64,000 bases of DNA from DATAUD01 sp036268455. GTDB lineage: Bacteria; Verrucomicrobiota; Verrucomicrobiia; Limisphaerales; Palsa-1400. Below are positions 1 through 8,821 of this stretch, one piece after another. Below the pieces are notes generated by a model, which was not told where the DNA came from, ran no database searches, and saw only the letters and a list, made by a program, of their open reading frames with translations. Each line of letters starts with the position of its first letter. Within the stretch, counting starts at the first letter, position 1. The DNA is taken from NCBI GenBank assembly GCA_036268455.1, contig DATAUD010000024.1, forward strand, positions 20,710 through 84,709. The letters are read 5' to 3'. The position numbers were made by a program, and so were the translations under genes.

Positions 1-2782
1 CGTAGCCGTAGCAGGCAAGGTCTGCCGGGGTTAATACTCCAGTGAGATGCTCCGCACCGACTAAACTCGGCCGAGCTAAACTTGGCGCGCTTGAGCTTAT
101 ATCTAGCACCGGAGTAAACATTCCGCCCTCGGACATACATCCTGCTCGAAGAACAGTTTGACTATTATCACATGGGTTTACCTCAACTTGTTCTGAGGGA
201 ATTCCTTCAATGCCTTTTTGAATGGCTGTCACCACAAAAAAGTAGGTTTGCCCGTTCGTCAACCCCTGGACAATATAGGTCGTATTGGTCGTATTGCCCG
301 CGAGAAGGGCGAAAGGGCCTCCATTGTTAAACGAATAACGGACGTTGTATGAAGTCGCGTTCGAAACAGACTGCCAAGACAGTTGTCCCCACTGACTTCC
401 GTTTGCGACGACGACATCAACGGGAAAAGAACAGGGTTGGTTGGTTAAACTAATTGTACCGCCAAGAGATCCACTGCCGATTTGCTCGCGAATATTTCTC
501 GCGTTGACAAAATGCCAGCGTTGCGGTCCGTGGGCGCTTTCGTCGTTTACCCAAAGATAGTAGTCTCCATTGGTCGTTTTCATCAGGCAGGGACAATGCC
601 CATTTCCGGCAAAGCCTGGCAAGGCTCCTTCGTAAGGGCTATGTCCATTGCTGGCTTCGCCAAATTGTCCCACAAACAGCCCGTCATCATAAAAATGCAT
701 GTGTTGTGAAGCTTCTCCCTGGCTGCGAAAAAACTCGCCATGGTAGCCGAAAACCACATTGCGATCCACCGCTTGCAGTGTATTTCCGGCGTAAGTAAGT
801 CCATTGGAATTTTCATAATTGCCGCATCCGTTCAGGTTGGCGGTGGGACCTGCCTTCCAAAGCCAGTTGGTGCCACCCAATTGAATTCCGCCGAAATGCC
901 ATCCGTTATTTAATGTTTGATCGAATGAAATTAGGACATTGTTGGTGCTAATGGTTGCGCGAATATTGCCAAAGCTGCAGCAGCGCGGAACAGGATCAGT
1001 GCTGCCTGAGGGCGCGGAAGCGAGCAACGTTGCGGCGTTCCAAACCGGATTGTTATTCGTATCAAAGCCGCTTAAAGTGGCTTGATACCAGAGGGCTTCG
1101 TTCATGACAGTGCGCCGCGCGGCCCCATCCGCACCCAGCGACGTCCAACCATTCGAGTTCCAGCCGAAATTCCACAAGGGGAAAATGCCAGTGAAACGAA
1201 GTTGATTGCTCGTCAATTCACACAGTTCGGAAGCAGCGGGCGTAAAACTGATATTATCTATCAACGCGTAGGTGTGGCCGTTTGTGAAAGTAGTAACCTC
1301 GTATAACCCTTCGTTCCATGCGATGTGATTGGTATCCACATTCGCCTTCCAATTATTTACAAGTGTCCAAGCCTGGGCAAGCGGCTTGGTATAATCTACG
1401 TTAAACTCCAAAAACTGGTTGAAAACACGGGAATTATTATTCTGGTCCAGAGAAGCCTTCCACGAGTGGGGCTGATACATAATCTGTTCGATATAGGCGC
1501 GTGTGGCTGAGAAATGCATCGTACGGTGGTTTTCTCCATCCCCGACCCAAAAAGAGCCATCCGGAGCAAAACACAGAAAAGTTTGGTCAACCCCTTCGTA
1601 ACTAAACCAGAACTTGTTTGTCGTGACTGCGACTCCATTCGATTGATAGCCACCAGCCAACCCGTAGGTCCAGAGAAGTGTTCCATTAGTGTTAAATGCC
1701 TTTACCTGCTGACTGCTGCCTCCGTCCGCCACGAGAATAATATCGGGATTCGTAGGATTCACGGCCACGGCCAGAGGTTCGCTTAAACCCGAAAGAGTTA
1801 CGGCAACGGAGGGCTTGGACGCCACGTTAGTATAACAAATTACATTATTGCCCGAAATCACCCAAAGACTGCCATCTGGAGAGAAATTTATCCGGCCAGG
1901 TGAGTTGACGCTGAAATTTGTGATAGCCGAGCCCAGCCGTTTGTCTAGGAGATAAATTCGATTATCAGGAGCCACCGATACGGCAAGCAAATTGCCGTTT
2001 TGTTGTACGGTCAACCCGCTAAGACCCGCTTGAGTGCCGACGTAAAGTCCATTTGCGAAGGAGAAGCCGGGGCCATTCGTGATGACCGCGCCGTTAGCAA
2101 AATACGCAGGGCCATTATCACTCACTTGACATGCAGTAATGCATCCGGCATAAGGAGCGGATAAATTTGTTGGATTGCAGTTGGTGGAACATCCAAAATA
2201 AACCCAATTCCCGTCAGAGGTGGTGTAGAGCCAATCACGGTCATAGATGTTGCCCGGATTAGACCCGAGAACCCCATTCAGATAACTCCAAAACCACTGC
2301 GACGCAACATGTTGCGGGTCAGATGTATTAAAACTTCGAAATGCATACTGATTTTCGTTGTAACCGGAGACATAAAAAGCATTGGTTCCTGTAATCGTCA
2401 TGTCGGTGATGAAACTAAATCCTCGATGAACTGTTGGGCCGGACATTTCTGTTGACGTGTTTCCGATCGCTCCATCCCAGACATATTTCACGTTATGCTG
2501 GAGTAATTTGATCCGGTAGGTGCCTGCGGGCACGGGGTTGCTGTTATCATCCAGTCCGTCCCAATTAGCCGACTGCGGACCTTGGGGAAAACTCATTTTG
2601 TTCCAGAGTGTGCGAATGAGAGTTCCGTCATGAGAATAAACACCGGCGCTCGTTTTGCATGGCTCATCCAGTGTAAATAATATTGTGGAATTAGCTGCCG
2701 TTAGAGAGAAATTCGCGAAAAAATGCAATACAACCAACAGAAATGAAATCCGTAAGCGCCCGAAAACTTTATCCAGTTTCAT
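1..2782 (-). CDS. large secreted protein with FlgD-like and FN3 domains (3' end outside window)
   Basis: An open frame runs from an ATG at 2780-2782 to the left edge without a stop (about 927 codons), so the C-terminus is missing. The N-terminus is a signal peptide (MKLDKVFGRLRISFLLVVLHF). Residues about 35-100 look like a FlgD-type Ig fold, with LDEPCKTSAGVYSHDGTLI followed by NWDGLDDNSNPVPAGTYRI. The middle has Asn/Gly/Trp-rich stretches like secreted propeller proteins, and the last visible part is a fibronectin type III domain (YNVRYSFN, then NGQTYFFVVTAI). Export beyond the inner membrane is inferred. No enzymatic motif was recognised. It lies downstream of the exopolysaccharide/RiPP operon on the same strand but about 250 bp away, so it probably has its own promoter. 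Confidence 0.8.
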   Translation of the reverse strand, partial: MKLDKVFGRLRISFLLVVLHFFANFSLTAANSTILFTLDEPCKTSAGVYSHDGTLIRTLWNKMSFPQGPQSANWDGLDDNSNPVPAGTYRIKLLQHNVKYVWDGAIGNTSTEMSGPTVHRGFSFITDMTITGTNAFYVSGYNENQYAFRSFNTSDPQHVASQWFWSYLNGVLGSNPGNIYDRDWLYTTSDGNWVYFGCSTNCNPTNLSAPYAGCITACQVSDNGPAYFANGAVITNGPGFSFANGLYVGTQAGLSGLTVQQNGNLLAVSVAPDNRIYLLDKRLGSAITNFSVNSPGRINFSPDGSLWVISGNNVICYTNVASKPSVAVTLSGLSEPLAVAVNPTNPDIILVADGGSSQQVKAFNTNGTLLWTYGLAGGYQSNGVAVTTNKFWFSYEGVDQTFLCFAPDGSFWVGDGENHRTMHFSATRAYIEQIMYQPHSWKASLDQNNNSRVFNQFLEFNVDYTKPLAQAWTLVNNWKANVDTNHIAWNEGLYEVTTFTNGHTYALIDNISFTPAASELCELTSNQLRFTGIFPLWNFGWNSNGWTSLGADGAARRTVMNEALWYQATLSGFDTNNNPVWNAATLLASAPSGSTDPVPRCCSFGNIRATISTNNVLISFDQTLNNGWHFGGIQLGGTNWLWKAGPTANLNGCGNYENSNGLTYAGNTLQAVDRNVVFGYHGEFFRSQGEASQHMHFYDDGLFVGQFGEASNGHSPYEGALPGFAGNGHCPCLMKTTNGDYYLWVNDESAHGPQRWHFVNARNIREQIGSGSLGGTISLTNQPCSFPVDVVVANGSQWGQLSWQSVSNATSYNVRYSFNNGGPFALLAGNTTNTTYIVQGLTNGQTYFFVVTAIQKGIEGIPSEQVEVNPCDNSQTVLRAGCMSEGGMFTPVLDISSSAPSLARPSLVGAEHLTGVLTPADLACYGY

Positions 2783-2855
2783 TATGCATGCTAAGTCGGC
2801 GTTGCTGCGCCCAACCTAAAAAATCTTGAACTACCAAATACTTTTCCCTTCACAG

Positions 2856-2882
2856 CAAAAAGCCTGCCATCCCGGCTGTTTT
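2856..2882 (-). terminator. possible weak terminator at the end of the polysaccharide/RiPP operon
   Basis: On the minus strand an AGCC/GGCT stem with a 9-nt loop is followed by TTTTT, and the A-run on the other side could extend the stem past a 2-nt bulge. It lies between the sugar transferase stop at 3039 and the next start at 2782. The stem is short, so this is only a candidate. Confidence 0.25.
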
Positions 2883-3038
2883 TGACAACAACGACCTGCC
2901 CATAGGATCGGGCATCGTTCCTCTCCTGACGATTCGGGAATAAGTGGTCGAAAGAATTTATTCAAATATATCCCGTTCAGTCTGAGATCGGAACAGCCCA
3001 CGCGGAGCCTGTCTCAAATTCATTTTATCCCTCTTTGC

Positions 3039-4448
3039 TCACAAGGCGGACGGCGGCGGAGATATTACGTGAAACACAGTTCGCATAATAATCCAACAAT
3101 CCATCAAAAACGACCAATTCTCCAAATAATGGATGTCGCTCTCGACTCGTTTGATTACATCGGCAGGGGTATTAACCTGGCCCCGAAAGCCGCGCACTTG
3201 AGCTAAACCGGTAATACCCGGTTTGACATTTCCCCGCACCGGATAATTGATCAACGCATGAGCAAAGTGTTCGTCGTGTTCGATCAAATGGGGGCGCGGA
3301 CCAACAATGCTCATTTCTCCGCGCAGCACGTTGATAAATTGCGGCAGTTCGTCGATGCTGAACTTTCTGAGCCATCGAGCTCCTGGGTAAATCCGCGGAT
3401 CTTCCCTGGCCGCTTGCCTGCTCGGATCAGGATTATCCAGGTGCATCGTCCGATATTTGTAAATTGGGAACGGAAGATTTTGCAGGCCAGAGCGAAGTTG
3501 GCGATAAAAAATAGGGCCGGGGGAATATCGCCGTTGCAGATAAGCGACCAGAACTGTCGTAAACGGGAGAACAAATACCACAGCGCCCAGCGCCAACACA
3601 ATATCGAGGCACCGCTTAACAAGCCGACCGAACGGATCTTCCAATGGCTCGTCCCGCAGACCAATAAAGCGCACGCCGTCATCCTCAAACATAGTTACCG
3701 GATGCCTCAAGGCCCGCTCGAAATCACAAACCACCAGTAATCTAACCCCATGACGTTCGCACACCTCTGTGTAGTGCACGAGAAAGTTTCTAAACAGCGG
3801 AAACTCAGCGAGAATGACCTGTGTAATATCCTGCTCCACTATAATACGCTCAAGATCTTCCAAAGTGCCCAATATTTTAAACTTGGTTAAGGCTCCCACA
3901 GATCCGTCATGGGAGATCAGACCAGCGATATAGTAGCCAAGCCCCTCCTTGCTTCTCAACCATCGGTACAACGTAGAAGCAGTTTGAGCCCCCCCCGCCA
4001 GAAGCACCCGGTGCATGCGCACCCCCCCAAAACTAAGCTTCTGCAGTAATGGAGGGATAAGTCGTTGCGTTCCAACCAGAATTCCGTAAAGAATTGGCAG
4101 ATACGTGAATAGGAAAACCCTTGAGATGACTTGGTCGCGCCCTCCCGCAAGGAAGAGTAGGAGCATTCCGGCCGAAACGGCCGTTTGCCGGAAGGCATGA
4201 CGATGGCAAACCGAGAAAATACGTTGCGTAAACCAGGAGTCGTCTGTCGTAGTAGCATACGCGACTGCAATCCCAACCAGCAGAACCGCATTATAGAAAA
4301 CATATCGCTGGAGGTTTAGGTTCCGTAAAGCCCAGTGTCCTTCGGATACTCGCAGCCACGCCCAGAAACCCATGGTGACTGCAAAGCATTGGCAAAGAAT
4401 ACCAAGTTTGGCGATCCCCTTTGTGCGTGATGCGATCATGATGTCCAC
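3039..4448 (-). CDS. polyprenyl-phosphate sugar-1-phosphate transferase (WbaP/EpsE type)
   Basis: The product (469 aa) would transfer a sugar phosphate to undecaprenyl phosphate in the inner membrane, the first step of exopolysaccharide assembly. The N-terminal third carries several hydrophobic segments, the middle is a Rossmann-like region (RVLLAGGAQTASTLYRWL), and the C-terminal 190 residues are the bacterial sugar transferase domain. Key motifs are KRCLDIVLALGAVVF, FPIYKYRTM, SIDELPQFINVLRGEMSIVG, PRPH and GITGLAQVRGFRG. The length fits the family. The track start is GTG at 4448, with an in-frame ATG three codons later. It is the last gene of the minus-strand run that includes the RiPP genes, 27 bp after the nucleotidyltransferase. 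Confidence 0.9.
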   Translation of the reverse strand: MDIMIASRTKGIAKLGILCQCFAVTMGFWAWLRVSEGHWALRNLNLQRYVFYNAVLLVGIAVAYATTTDDSWFTQRIFSVCHRHAFRQTAVSAGMLLLFLAGGRDQVISRVFLFTYLPILYGILVGTQRLIPPLLQKLSFGGVRMHRVLLAGGAQTASTLYRWLRSKEGLGYYIAGLISHDGSVGALTKFKILGTLEDLERIIVEQDITQVILAEFPLFRNFLVHYTEVCERHGVRLLVVCDFERALRHPVTMFEDDGVRFIGLRDEPLEDPFGRLVKRCLDIVLALGAVVFVLPFTTVLVAYLQRRYSPGPIFYRQLRSGLQNLPFPIYKYRTMHLDNPDPSRQAAREDPRIYPGARWLRKFSIDELPQFINVLRGEMSIVGPRPHLIEHDEHFAHALINYPVRGNVKPGITGLAQVRGFRGQVNTPADVIKRVESDIHYLENWSFLMDCWIIMRTVFHVISPPPSAL

Positions 4449-4475
4449 CCCGGTGAAAAGCCGGTCTTCTTCCGT

Positions 4476-5690
4476 TCAAGCTCGCGCGCGGGAGCGCGGA
4501 CGGATCATCGAACAAGCAACGCGAATAGGTCTCAAAACAATGTAAAGCCACCTAAGACTCGCCGGTAATGGAATCCATCGTCTGTCTTTTTGGCTGGGTA
4601 ATAAAAGCCAGCCAGCCAGATACCTCAGGTAGCGCAAACGATCTTGCCAGCGTTCCTTGGCGCGAAGATAAAACCAGTCTTTCGACCATCCCGCGGCCGT
4701 CGCGGTTTCAGCCGGCTCGGACGAAAAGATATCAGCACAAATCTTCTGCGCCAGCGTAGTCGATGTCGGATCTTTTTCCATCTCCAACCAAACTTTGTGC
4801 GGCAACTCAACGCCCAGCAAAAAGTGGGCGAGTCGCAACCCCAGGAAGAACGTCCGTCGGGATCCCATGTGTTTGGAAGTCTTGAGCAACTTGTCCCAAT
4901 CCAAAGCAGCTTCGTGCTCCATTACCTGTGCGATATCCACCACCCAGCATAAGCGTCTCCATCGATGCTTAGTGCCGTGCGCGCAAAGATAGAGCAACAT
5001 AGTTTCTGCCGGCAGACTCAGCACATTCATCCCGCCTATGGGAACAGAAGGCGGCGTCCTCCAGACTGCTTCTAAGTCCACCTGAAATCCGAGCCATCGC
5101 TGGATGAACGACCAATGCAATTCAACACTAACTCTGCCGTCCTTGCGCCAGAAGTCGCACCCAAGCTGCGATTCAACGTGACTTGATCCGCCGCCGGAAG
5201 TTTGACTCACCGGCTGCTGATAGCCCCATTGCGTGAGCAATTGGCCGGCACGGACGATGTGTTCCTTTTGAACCAGAATGTCCAAATCCAGGAACTCACG
5301 AAGCGCGACGTTGCCATAGGCGGTTATGGCCAGCACTGGGCCTTTAAATGGAATTACGTTGATTCCATGCGCGCCAAATTCGCGGATAAGCAAAAGAAGT
5401 TCCCGAGTCAGGAAAAGATTGCGGGCGGCATTGGCCCGAAAACGACGACTGAGGATTTCCGATGATTTTCGCGGAACAATGTCCGCCGCGCGGCGCTCGA
5501 GGCTCGAAGTCACCAATGCGGTAATTCCGTGGTGTCGGGCGGCCTCAACAACGTAATCCCAATTCGTGCATTGGCTGACAAGGCGCCGGACCGTCTCCCG
5601 CTTTTCCTTTTCCGCGCCTTTGACGGCGCATGCCAGAAGCAATGCGTCCTCATTACGCGGAATCAATCTTGTGGAGCGCGAAATGTTCAT
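4476..5690 (-). CDS. nucleotidyltransferase family protein, probable RiPP tailoring enzyme
   Basis: This is an uncharacterised nucleotidyltransferase of the NTP_transf_5 kind. The hallmark segment PFKGPVLAITAYGNVALREF is followed by DLDILV, giving the lysine/glycine loop and the D-x-D metal site at about residues 110-145. The C-terminal half is helical and Trp/Arg rich. A longer reading starts at a TTG (5723), but the ATG at 5690 is preferred; neither has a strong ribosome site. It follows the ABC exporter by about 50 bp. Proteins of this family occur in lasso clusters such as pseudomycoidin, where PsmN modifies the phosphorylated peptide. That role here is inferred from context. Confidence 0.75.
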   Translation of the reverse strand: MNISRSTRLIPRNEDALLLACAVKGAEKEKRETVRRLVSQCTNWDYVVEAARHHGITALVTSSLERRAADIVPRKSSEILSRRFRANAARNLFLTRELLLLIREFGAHGINVIPFKGPVLAITAYGNVALREFLDLDILVQKEHIVRAGQLLTQWGYQQPVSQTSGGGSSHVESQLGCDFWRKDGRVSVELHWSFIQRWLGFQVDLEAVWRTPPSVPIGGMNVLSLPAETMLLYLCAHGTKHRWRRLCWVVDIAQVMEHEAALDWDKLLKTSKHMGSRRTFFLGLRLAHFLLGVELPHKVWLEMEKDPTSTTLAQKICADIFSSEPAETATAAGWSKDWFYLRAKERWQDRLRYLRYLAGWLLLPSQKDRRWIPLPASLRWLYIVLRPIRVACSMIRPRSRARA

Positions 5691-5739
5691 GTCGAATTGC
5701 TTTCGCTGGTCAAATGAAGCCAAAGTTCAATTATCCGGA

Positions 5740-7560
5740 TTACCGATAACTGGCCGCCTGCGTATTGTAGAGGCTGGCGTAATCGGTCCCAAGTTCTACC
5801 AGTTCTTCATGCGTTCCCTGCTCAACAATCCGCCCCCCGCGCAACACGTAAATTCGGTCGGCCATTTTTACCGTCGAGAGCCTATGGCTGATGAGCAGAG
5901 TGGATCGGCCGGCAGCCAATTGCCGGAATTTTTCAAAAACCGCGAATTCCGATTTGGGGTCAAGAGCACTGGTGGGTTCATCCAGAACGATTAGTTCCGA
6001 CGGGCGATGAAAGGCCCGAGCCAAAGCGATTTTCTGCCATTGTCCAACACTGAGTTCCTCACCACCTTCAAAAAGCGTCCCTAAAACAGACTCGTAACCC
6101 CATTTAAGTTTGCGGATGAACGCGTCGGCGTCCGCGGCGTGCGCGGAGCGGACAATGGTTTCATCGCTGGCCGGCAGATGGATGTTACCGAGCCAGATGT
6201 TGTCTTTGACCGGCAGTTGGTATTGAACGAAATCCTGAAAGACAACGCTAATGGCGCGACGCAATTCCGCTTTCTTGAATTGACGAATGTCGGTCCCGTC
6301 GATTGTGATCCGGCCATCGGTCGGATCATACATTCGGCACAGCAACTTAATAAGCGTGCTCTTGCCGGCGCCGTTTTCGCCTACCAACGCGACCACTTCG
6401 CCAGGCTCAATGACCATGGAAACATCATCCAGGCATGGCCGGCTGGAACCGCGATACTGAAACCGCACATGCTCGCAACGGATAGCTTGCCGGAATGGCC
6501 GGGGGATTGGGCGGGAATGAACCGGCTCAACCAGCGTGACCGGCTGGTCGAGGAAAGCATAAACGTTTCGCACAAACAAATTGTTCTCATAAAGATTCGC
6601 CAGGGACAAAAGGAGTTCCTGGAAGTATCCAAGTCCACGCTGCAACGCCTGGTAAACCATAACCAGCGCGCCGACGGTAACACTCCCTGCGATGGCGCCA
6701 CGCGCCAGCATGCCGAATGCGCCAAACATTACAAGCAGGGCCATGGACTGCGTAATAAAGTCGCCGGACGATTTTTGGAAAGTGAACTTCAGCCGCCGCC
6801 GATTTAGTTCGTGGCGAAGCTCGGCGGCACGGTCCTTTAGGATGTTGCCCACGTCAAAGAGCCGATTCTCCTTGGCATGGTGGCTGCCGGTTAGCATCCA
6901 GTTGTAATAATCTGCCTGCCGCTCGATAGGTGTCCGCTCAATCTGCCATTGAAACATCTGTTTTGTCTGTCGAAATCGCACCCATAAGCCCGGCACAGCC
7001 GCCAGCGCCAATATCAGGAAGAACACCCAATTGAGAGAGAAAAAAAGCAGACCTGATACCGCGACCAACGAAAAAGCGCTTTGCGTAAGCTGTGCCAATC
7101 CCTGGACAATTCGAGTGGGCCGATAGGGCGCTTCTTGTTGCGCCCGGTGAAAAGTGTTCTTGAACGCCGGTGTCTCGTAATGTTCAAGATCTACTTCGAT
7201 GGATTTGCGATGGAGCAAATCCTGCATGTATTCAGTCACTTTCGCCGCCTGTTCTTCCTGGGCTAACTGCCCTAACGCCTTGCAAAGCACGGTAAGGAGC
7301 TGCGCCAGAAACGCGCAACCAATGAGCACGGTCAGCAACCGTAATCCACCAGAGCCAAGACCCTTGCCGGCCCCGGCGATGATCGTGTCGATGATTCTCT
7401 TAAGCAGAAAAAGGCCGATGAGAGGCAATGCGGCCTGCGCAACACCAAGGCCAAGGCCGAATACAGTCCAGCCGGCCGAACCGCGCCATACCAATTGGAC
7501 GGAGCGCCTTAATTCCGGCAATCCTAGCCACACCACAAGTTTTGAGTTCTTAAAGGGCAT
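5740..7560 (-). CDS. ABC exporter (fused membrane and ATPase domains) of the lasso-type cluster
   Basis: The 606-aa half transporter has an N-terminal membrane domain (hydrophobic segments at about 30-60, 75-95, 160-190 and 270-305) and an ATPase domain. Walker A is GENGAGKST at 394-402, the signature LSVGQWQKIALARAF starts at 503, Walker B LIVLDEPTSALD at 523, and the H-loop is LLISHRLS. There is no N-terminal C39 peptidase domain, as expected for lasso D proteins, which export already processed peptide. The frame stays open back to 7980, but that would overlap 400 bp of the kinase gene; the ATG at 7560 lies 5 bp after the kinase stop and gives the normal family length. Translation is probably coupled to the kinase. 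Confidence 0.9.
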   Translation of the reverse strand: MPFKNSKLVVWLGLPELRRSVQLVWRGSAGWTVFGLGLGVAQAALPLIGLFLLKRIIDTIIAGAGKGLGSGGLRLLTVLIGCAFLAQLLTVLCKALGQLAQEEQAAKVTEYMQDLLHRKSIEVDLEHYETPAFKNTFHRAQQEAPYRPTRIVQGLAQLTQSAFSLVAVSGLLFFSLNWVFFLILALAAVPGLWVRFRQTKQMFQWQIERTPIERQADYYNWMLTGSHHAKENRLFDVGNILKDRAAELRHELNRRRLKFTFQKSSGDFITQSMALLVMFGAFGMLARGAIAGSVTVGALVMVYQALQRGLGYFQELLLSLANLYENNLFVRNVYAFLDQPVTLVEPVHSRPIPRPFRQAIRCEHVRFQYRGSSRPCLDDVSMVIEPGEVVALVGENGAGKSTLIKLLCRMYDPTDGRITIDGTDIRQFKKAELRRAISVVFQDFVQYQLPVKDNIWLGNIHLPASDETIVRSAHAADADAFIRKLKWGYESVLGTLFEGGEELSVGQWQKIALARAFHRPSELIVLDEPTSALDPKSEFAVFEKFRQLAAGRSTLLISHRLSTVKMADRIYVLRGGRIVEQGTHEELVELGTDYASLYNTQAASYR

Positions 7561-7565
7561 TGGGA

Positions 7566-8516
7566 TCAGCGAGAAATCGCCACATTCATTGAATAGGCCG
7601 GTGAATCCGACCACGCCTCCGCTTCCACAAGCCGGACAACTTCGCCAAGGACATTGAGGTCGCTGGGGCGTTGTAAGCGATGAATCGATGCGGATTGAAC
7701 CAGCCGCGAGCACTGAAGGAAATTCTCTTTGGTTCCGTCGAGCAACCGCATGAACCGAGAAAGATATGAATGTCGAACAAGGGCCATCAGGGCCATTGAC
7801 TGTGTCATCGGAATGGATTCCAGGGTCGGCCCTCGGTCCAGGACATAGAGGCGTCGCAGAGGCGCTGGCTCCCACCCGACGTCCGAGTCCGCTTCGCGGA
7901 TGCGCTTCTCGACCTTTGAATGGATTCGGACCAGGTTGTTTGGATCTCCGCCAAAAGAGGCGACGACCGCTTCGGGCCAAAGCTTGAAATGCGGAAGCCC
8001 CGGCTGAGCCATTGGGGGACCGTATGCGTAAGGTGTTACGGCCAGGATATCGTCCGTCACCAATGCATGACCGCGCGCATTGAGCGCCGCGGCCATTGTC
8101 GATTTTCCCCAGCCTTTTTCACCAAGGAAACCAATGACACATCCATCAATGCTGACGACGCTGGCATGCAATACTAACAGACCGCGTTGATGCAGCAAAA
8201 TGCCAAGGGCGGGACCCAGAACGTACAACCGCATAATGGCCTCCTCACAGTCCGGTTCCGGTTCGATTATCACTTCACGTCCTGATCGGATCACGAACGT
8301 ACCAACGCCCCGCCAAAATACCCGAAACTCCTCCCGGTCAATCGCGTAAACGCGTTCCGCGTCCGCGGCTCCCCGGGGTTTTTCGACTTTTCCAAATCGG
8401 ATTATCACTTGCGGGGGGGCCGTTGTAGCGGGTGCCTCCGGAAGTTGAATCTCCGATTGAATAGCCAGGCCGTAGGCAACGACGCTGGTCATAATGAAAG
8501 CTGGTTTTTTTGTCAT
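7566..8516 (-). CDS. HPr-kinase-like protein, probable lasso precursor/peptide kinase
   Basis: The 316-aa protein has the HprK-like P-loop: the region LLVLHASVV with His117, then Walker A GEKGWGKST at 132-140, and TDD at 154-156 (metal/base region). The HPr kinase N-terminal domain and the signature of true HPr kinase/phosphorylases are absent. Small HprK-like proteins in lasso clusters (ThcoK, PadeK of paeninodin) phosphorylate the C-terminal serine of the precursor; that is family knowledge. Position directly after the precursor gene (106 bp, with a hairpin between) supports the same role. The expected C-terminal Ser is shifted here, since the precursor ends Ser-Ala, so the substrate site is open. 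Confidence 0.8.
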   Translation of the reverse strand: MTKKPAFIMTSVVAYGLAIQSEIQLPEAPATTAPPQVIIRFGKVEKPRGAADAERVYAIDREEFRVFWRGVGTFVIRSGREVIIEPEPDCEEAIMRLYVLGPALGILLHQRGLLVLHASVVSIDGCVIGFLGEKGWGKSTMAAALNARGHALVTDDILAVTPYAYGPPMAQPGLPHFKLWPEAVVASFGGDPNNLVRIHSKVEKRIREADSDVGWEPAPLRRLYVLDRGPTLESIPMTQSMALMALVRHSYLSRFMRLLDGTKENFLQCSRLVQSASIHRLQRPSDLNVLGEVVRLVEAEAWSDSPAYSMNVAISR

Positions 8517-8554
8517 GCTGAAAGTCTGGTCTGTTTCATTCTATTGCTGGAGGG

Positions 8555-8586
8555 CGGAGTGGGATGCCGATAGCGTTCCCACTCCG
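8555..8586 (-). other. perfect 10-bp stem-loop between precursor and kinase genes
   Basis: CGGAGTGGGA at 8555-8564 pairs exactly with TCCCACTCCG at 8577-8586 around a 12-nt loop. It lies 37 bp after the precursor stop and 38 bp before the kinase start. No T-run follows on the minus strand, so it is more likely a processing, stabilising or attenuating element than a full intrinsic terminator. Such an element could set high precursor to low enzyme expression. Confidence 0.6.
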
Positions 8587-8622
8587 TTTGTCGTTCAAAC
8601 AACATCAGGAAGACGTTCCCCG

Positions 8623-8775
8623 CTATGCGGAGGTTCCAGTGTTGCCAGGACCAATGGGGGTCCCGATACCAATCGGTGCGTCGGCAATTCCGCCGCCGCC
8701 TTGTTTCGTTAAGCTCTCAACATCACCGTGCGCTATTAACTCTGGAGCTACGTAAGTTTTTTTGTCGTGTTCCAT
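8623..8775 (-). CDS. lasso-type RiPP precursor peptide (50 aa)
   Basis: A 50-codon gene lies between the cyclase and the kinase. The leader (residues 1-24) shows the lasso signature: Tyr8, Pro11, Leu13, Gly17 and Thr23, spaced as Y-x2-P-x-L-x3-G-x5-T. With Thr at -2 the core starts at Gln25 and begins QGGGGIAD. Asp32 is the only acidic residue in the core and falls at position 8, where the macrolactam acceptor is expected. The tail is rich in Gly, Pro, Ile and Thr and ends TGTSA. No aromatic or Arg/Lys residue occurs in the core, so the usual steric plugs are missing. A start after Gln (Gly26, ring Asp at 7) cannot be excluded. Genes for all four lasso functions flank it. A near-perfect ribosome site precedes the ATG. 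Confidence 0.85.
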   Translation of the reverse strand: MEHDKKTYVAPELIAHGDVESLTKQGGGGIADAPIGIGTPIGPGNTGTSA

Positions 8776-8780
8776 ATCGT

Positions 8781-8791
8781 TCACCTCCTTT
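8781..8791 (-). promoter_or_regulatory. consensus ribosome binding site of the precursor gene
   Basis: AAAGGAGGTGA on the minus strand matches the anti-Shine-Dalgarno sequence over its full length and lies 5 nt from the ATG at 8775. Most other genes of the operon have weak or no such site, so this one supports the start and suggests strong precursor translation. Confidence 0.75.
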
Positions 8792-8821
8792 CATCCAAGA
8801 ATAAAATAAGCGGCTGCTGCT

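Noticed and set aside
5740..7980. Long reading of the ABC exporter (746 aa) with a 140-residue N-terminal extension
   Set aside because: The extension overlaps the kinase gene by more than 400 bp, is Pro/Arg/Ser rich without family residues, and the ATG at 7560 gives the normal exporter length.
8494..8712. Plus-strand frame opposite the precursor gene
   Set aside because: No ribosome site or recognisable motif; it is the shadow of the minus-strand precursor and kinase start.
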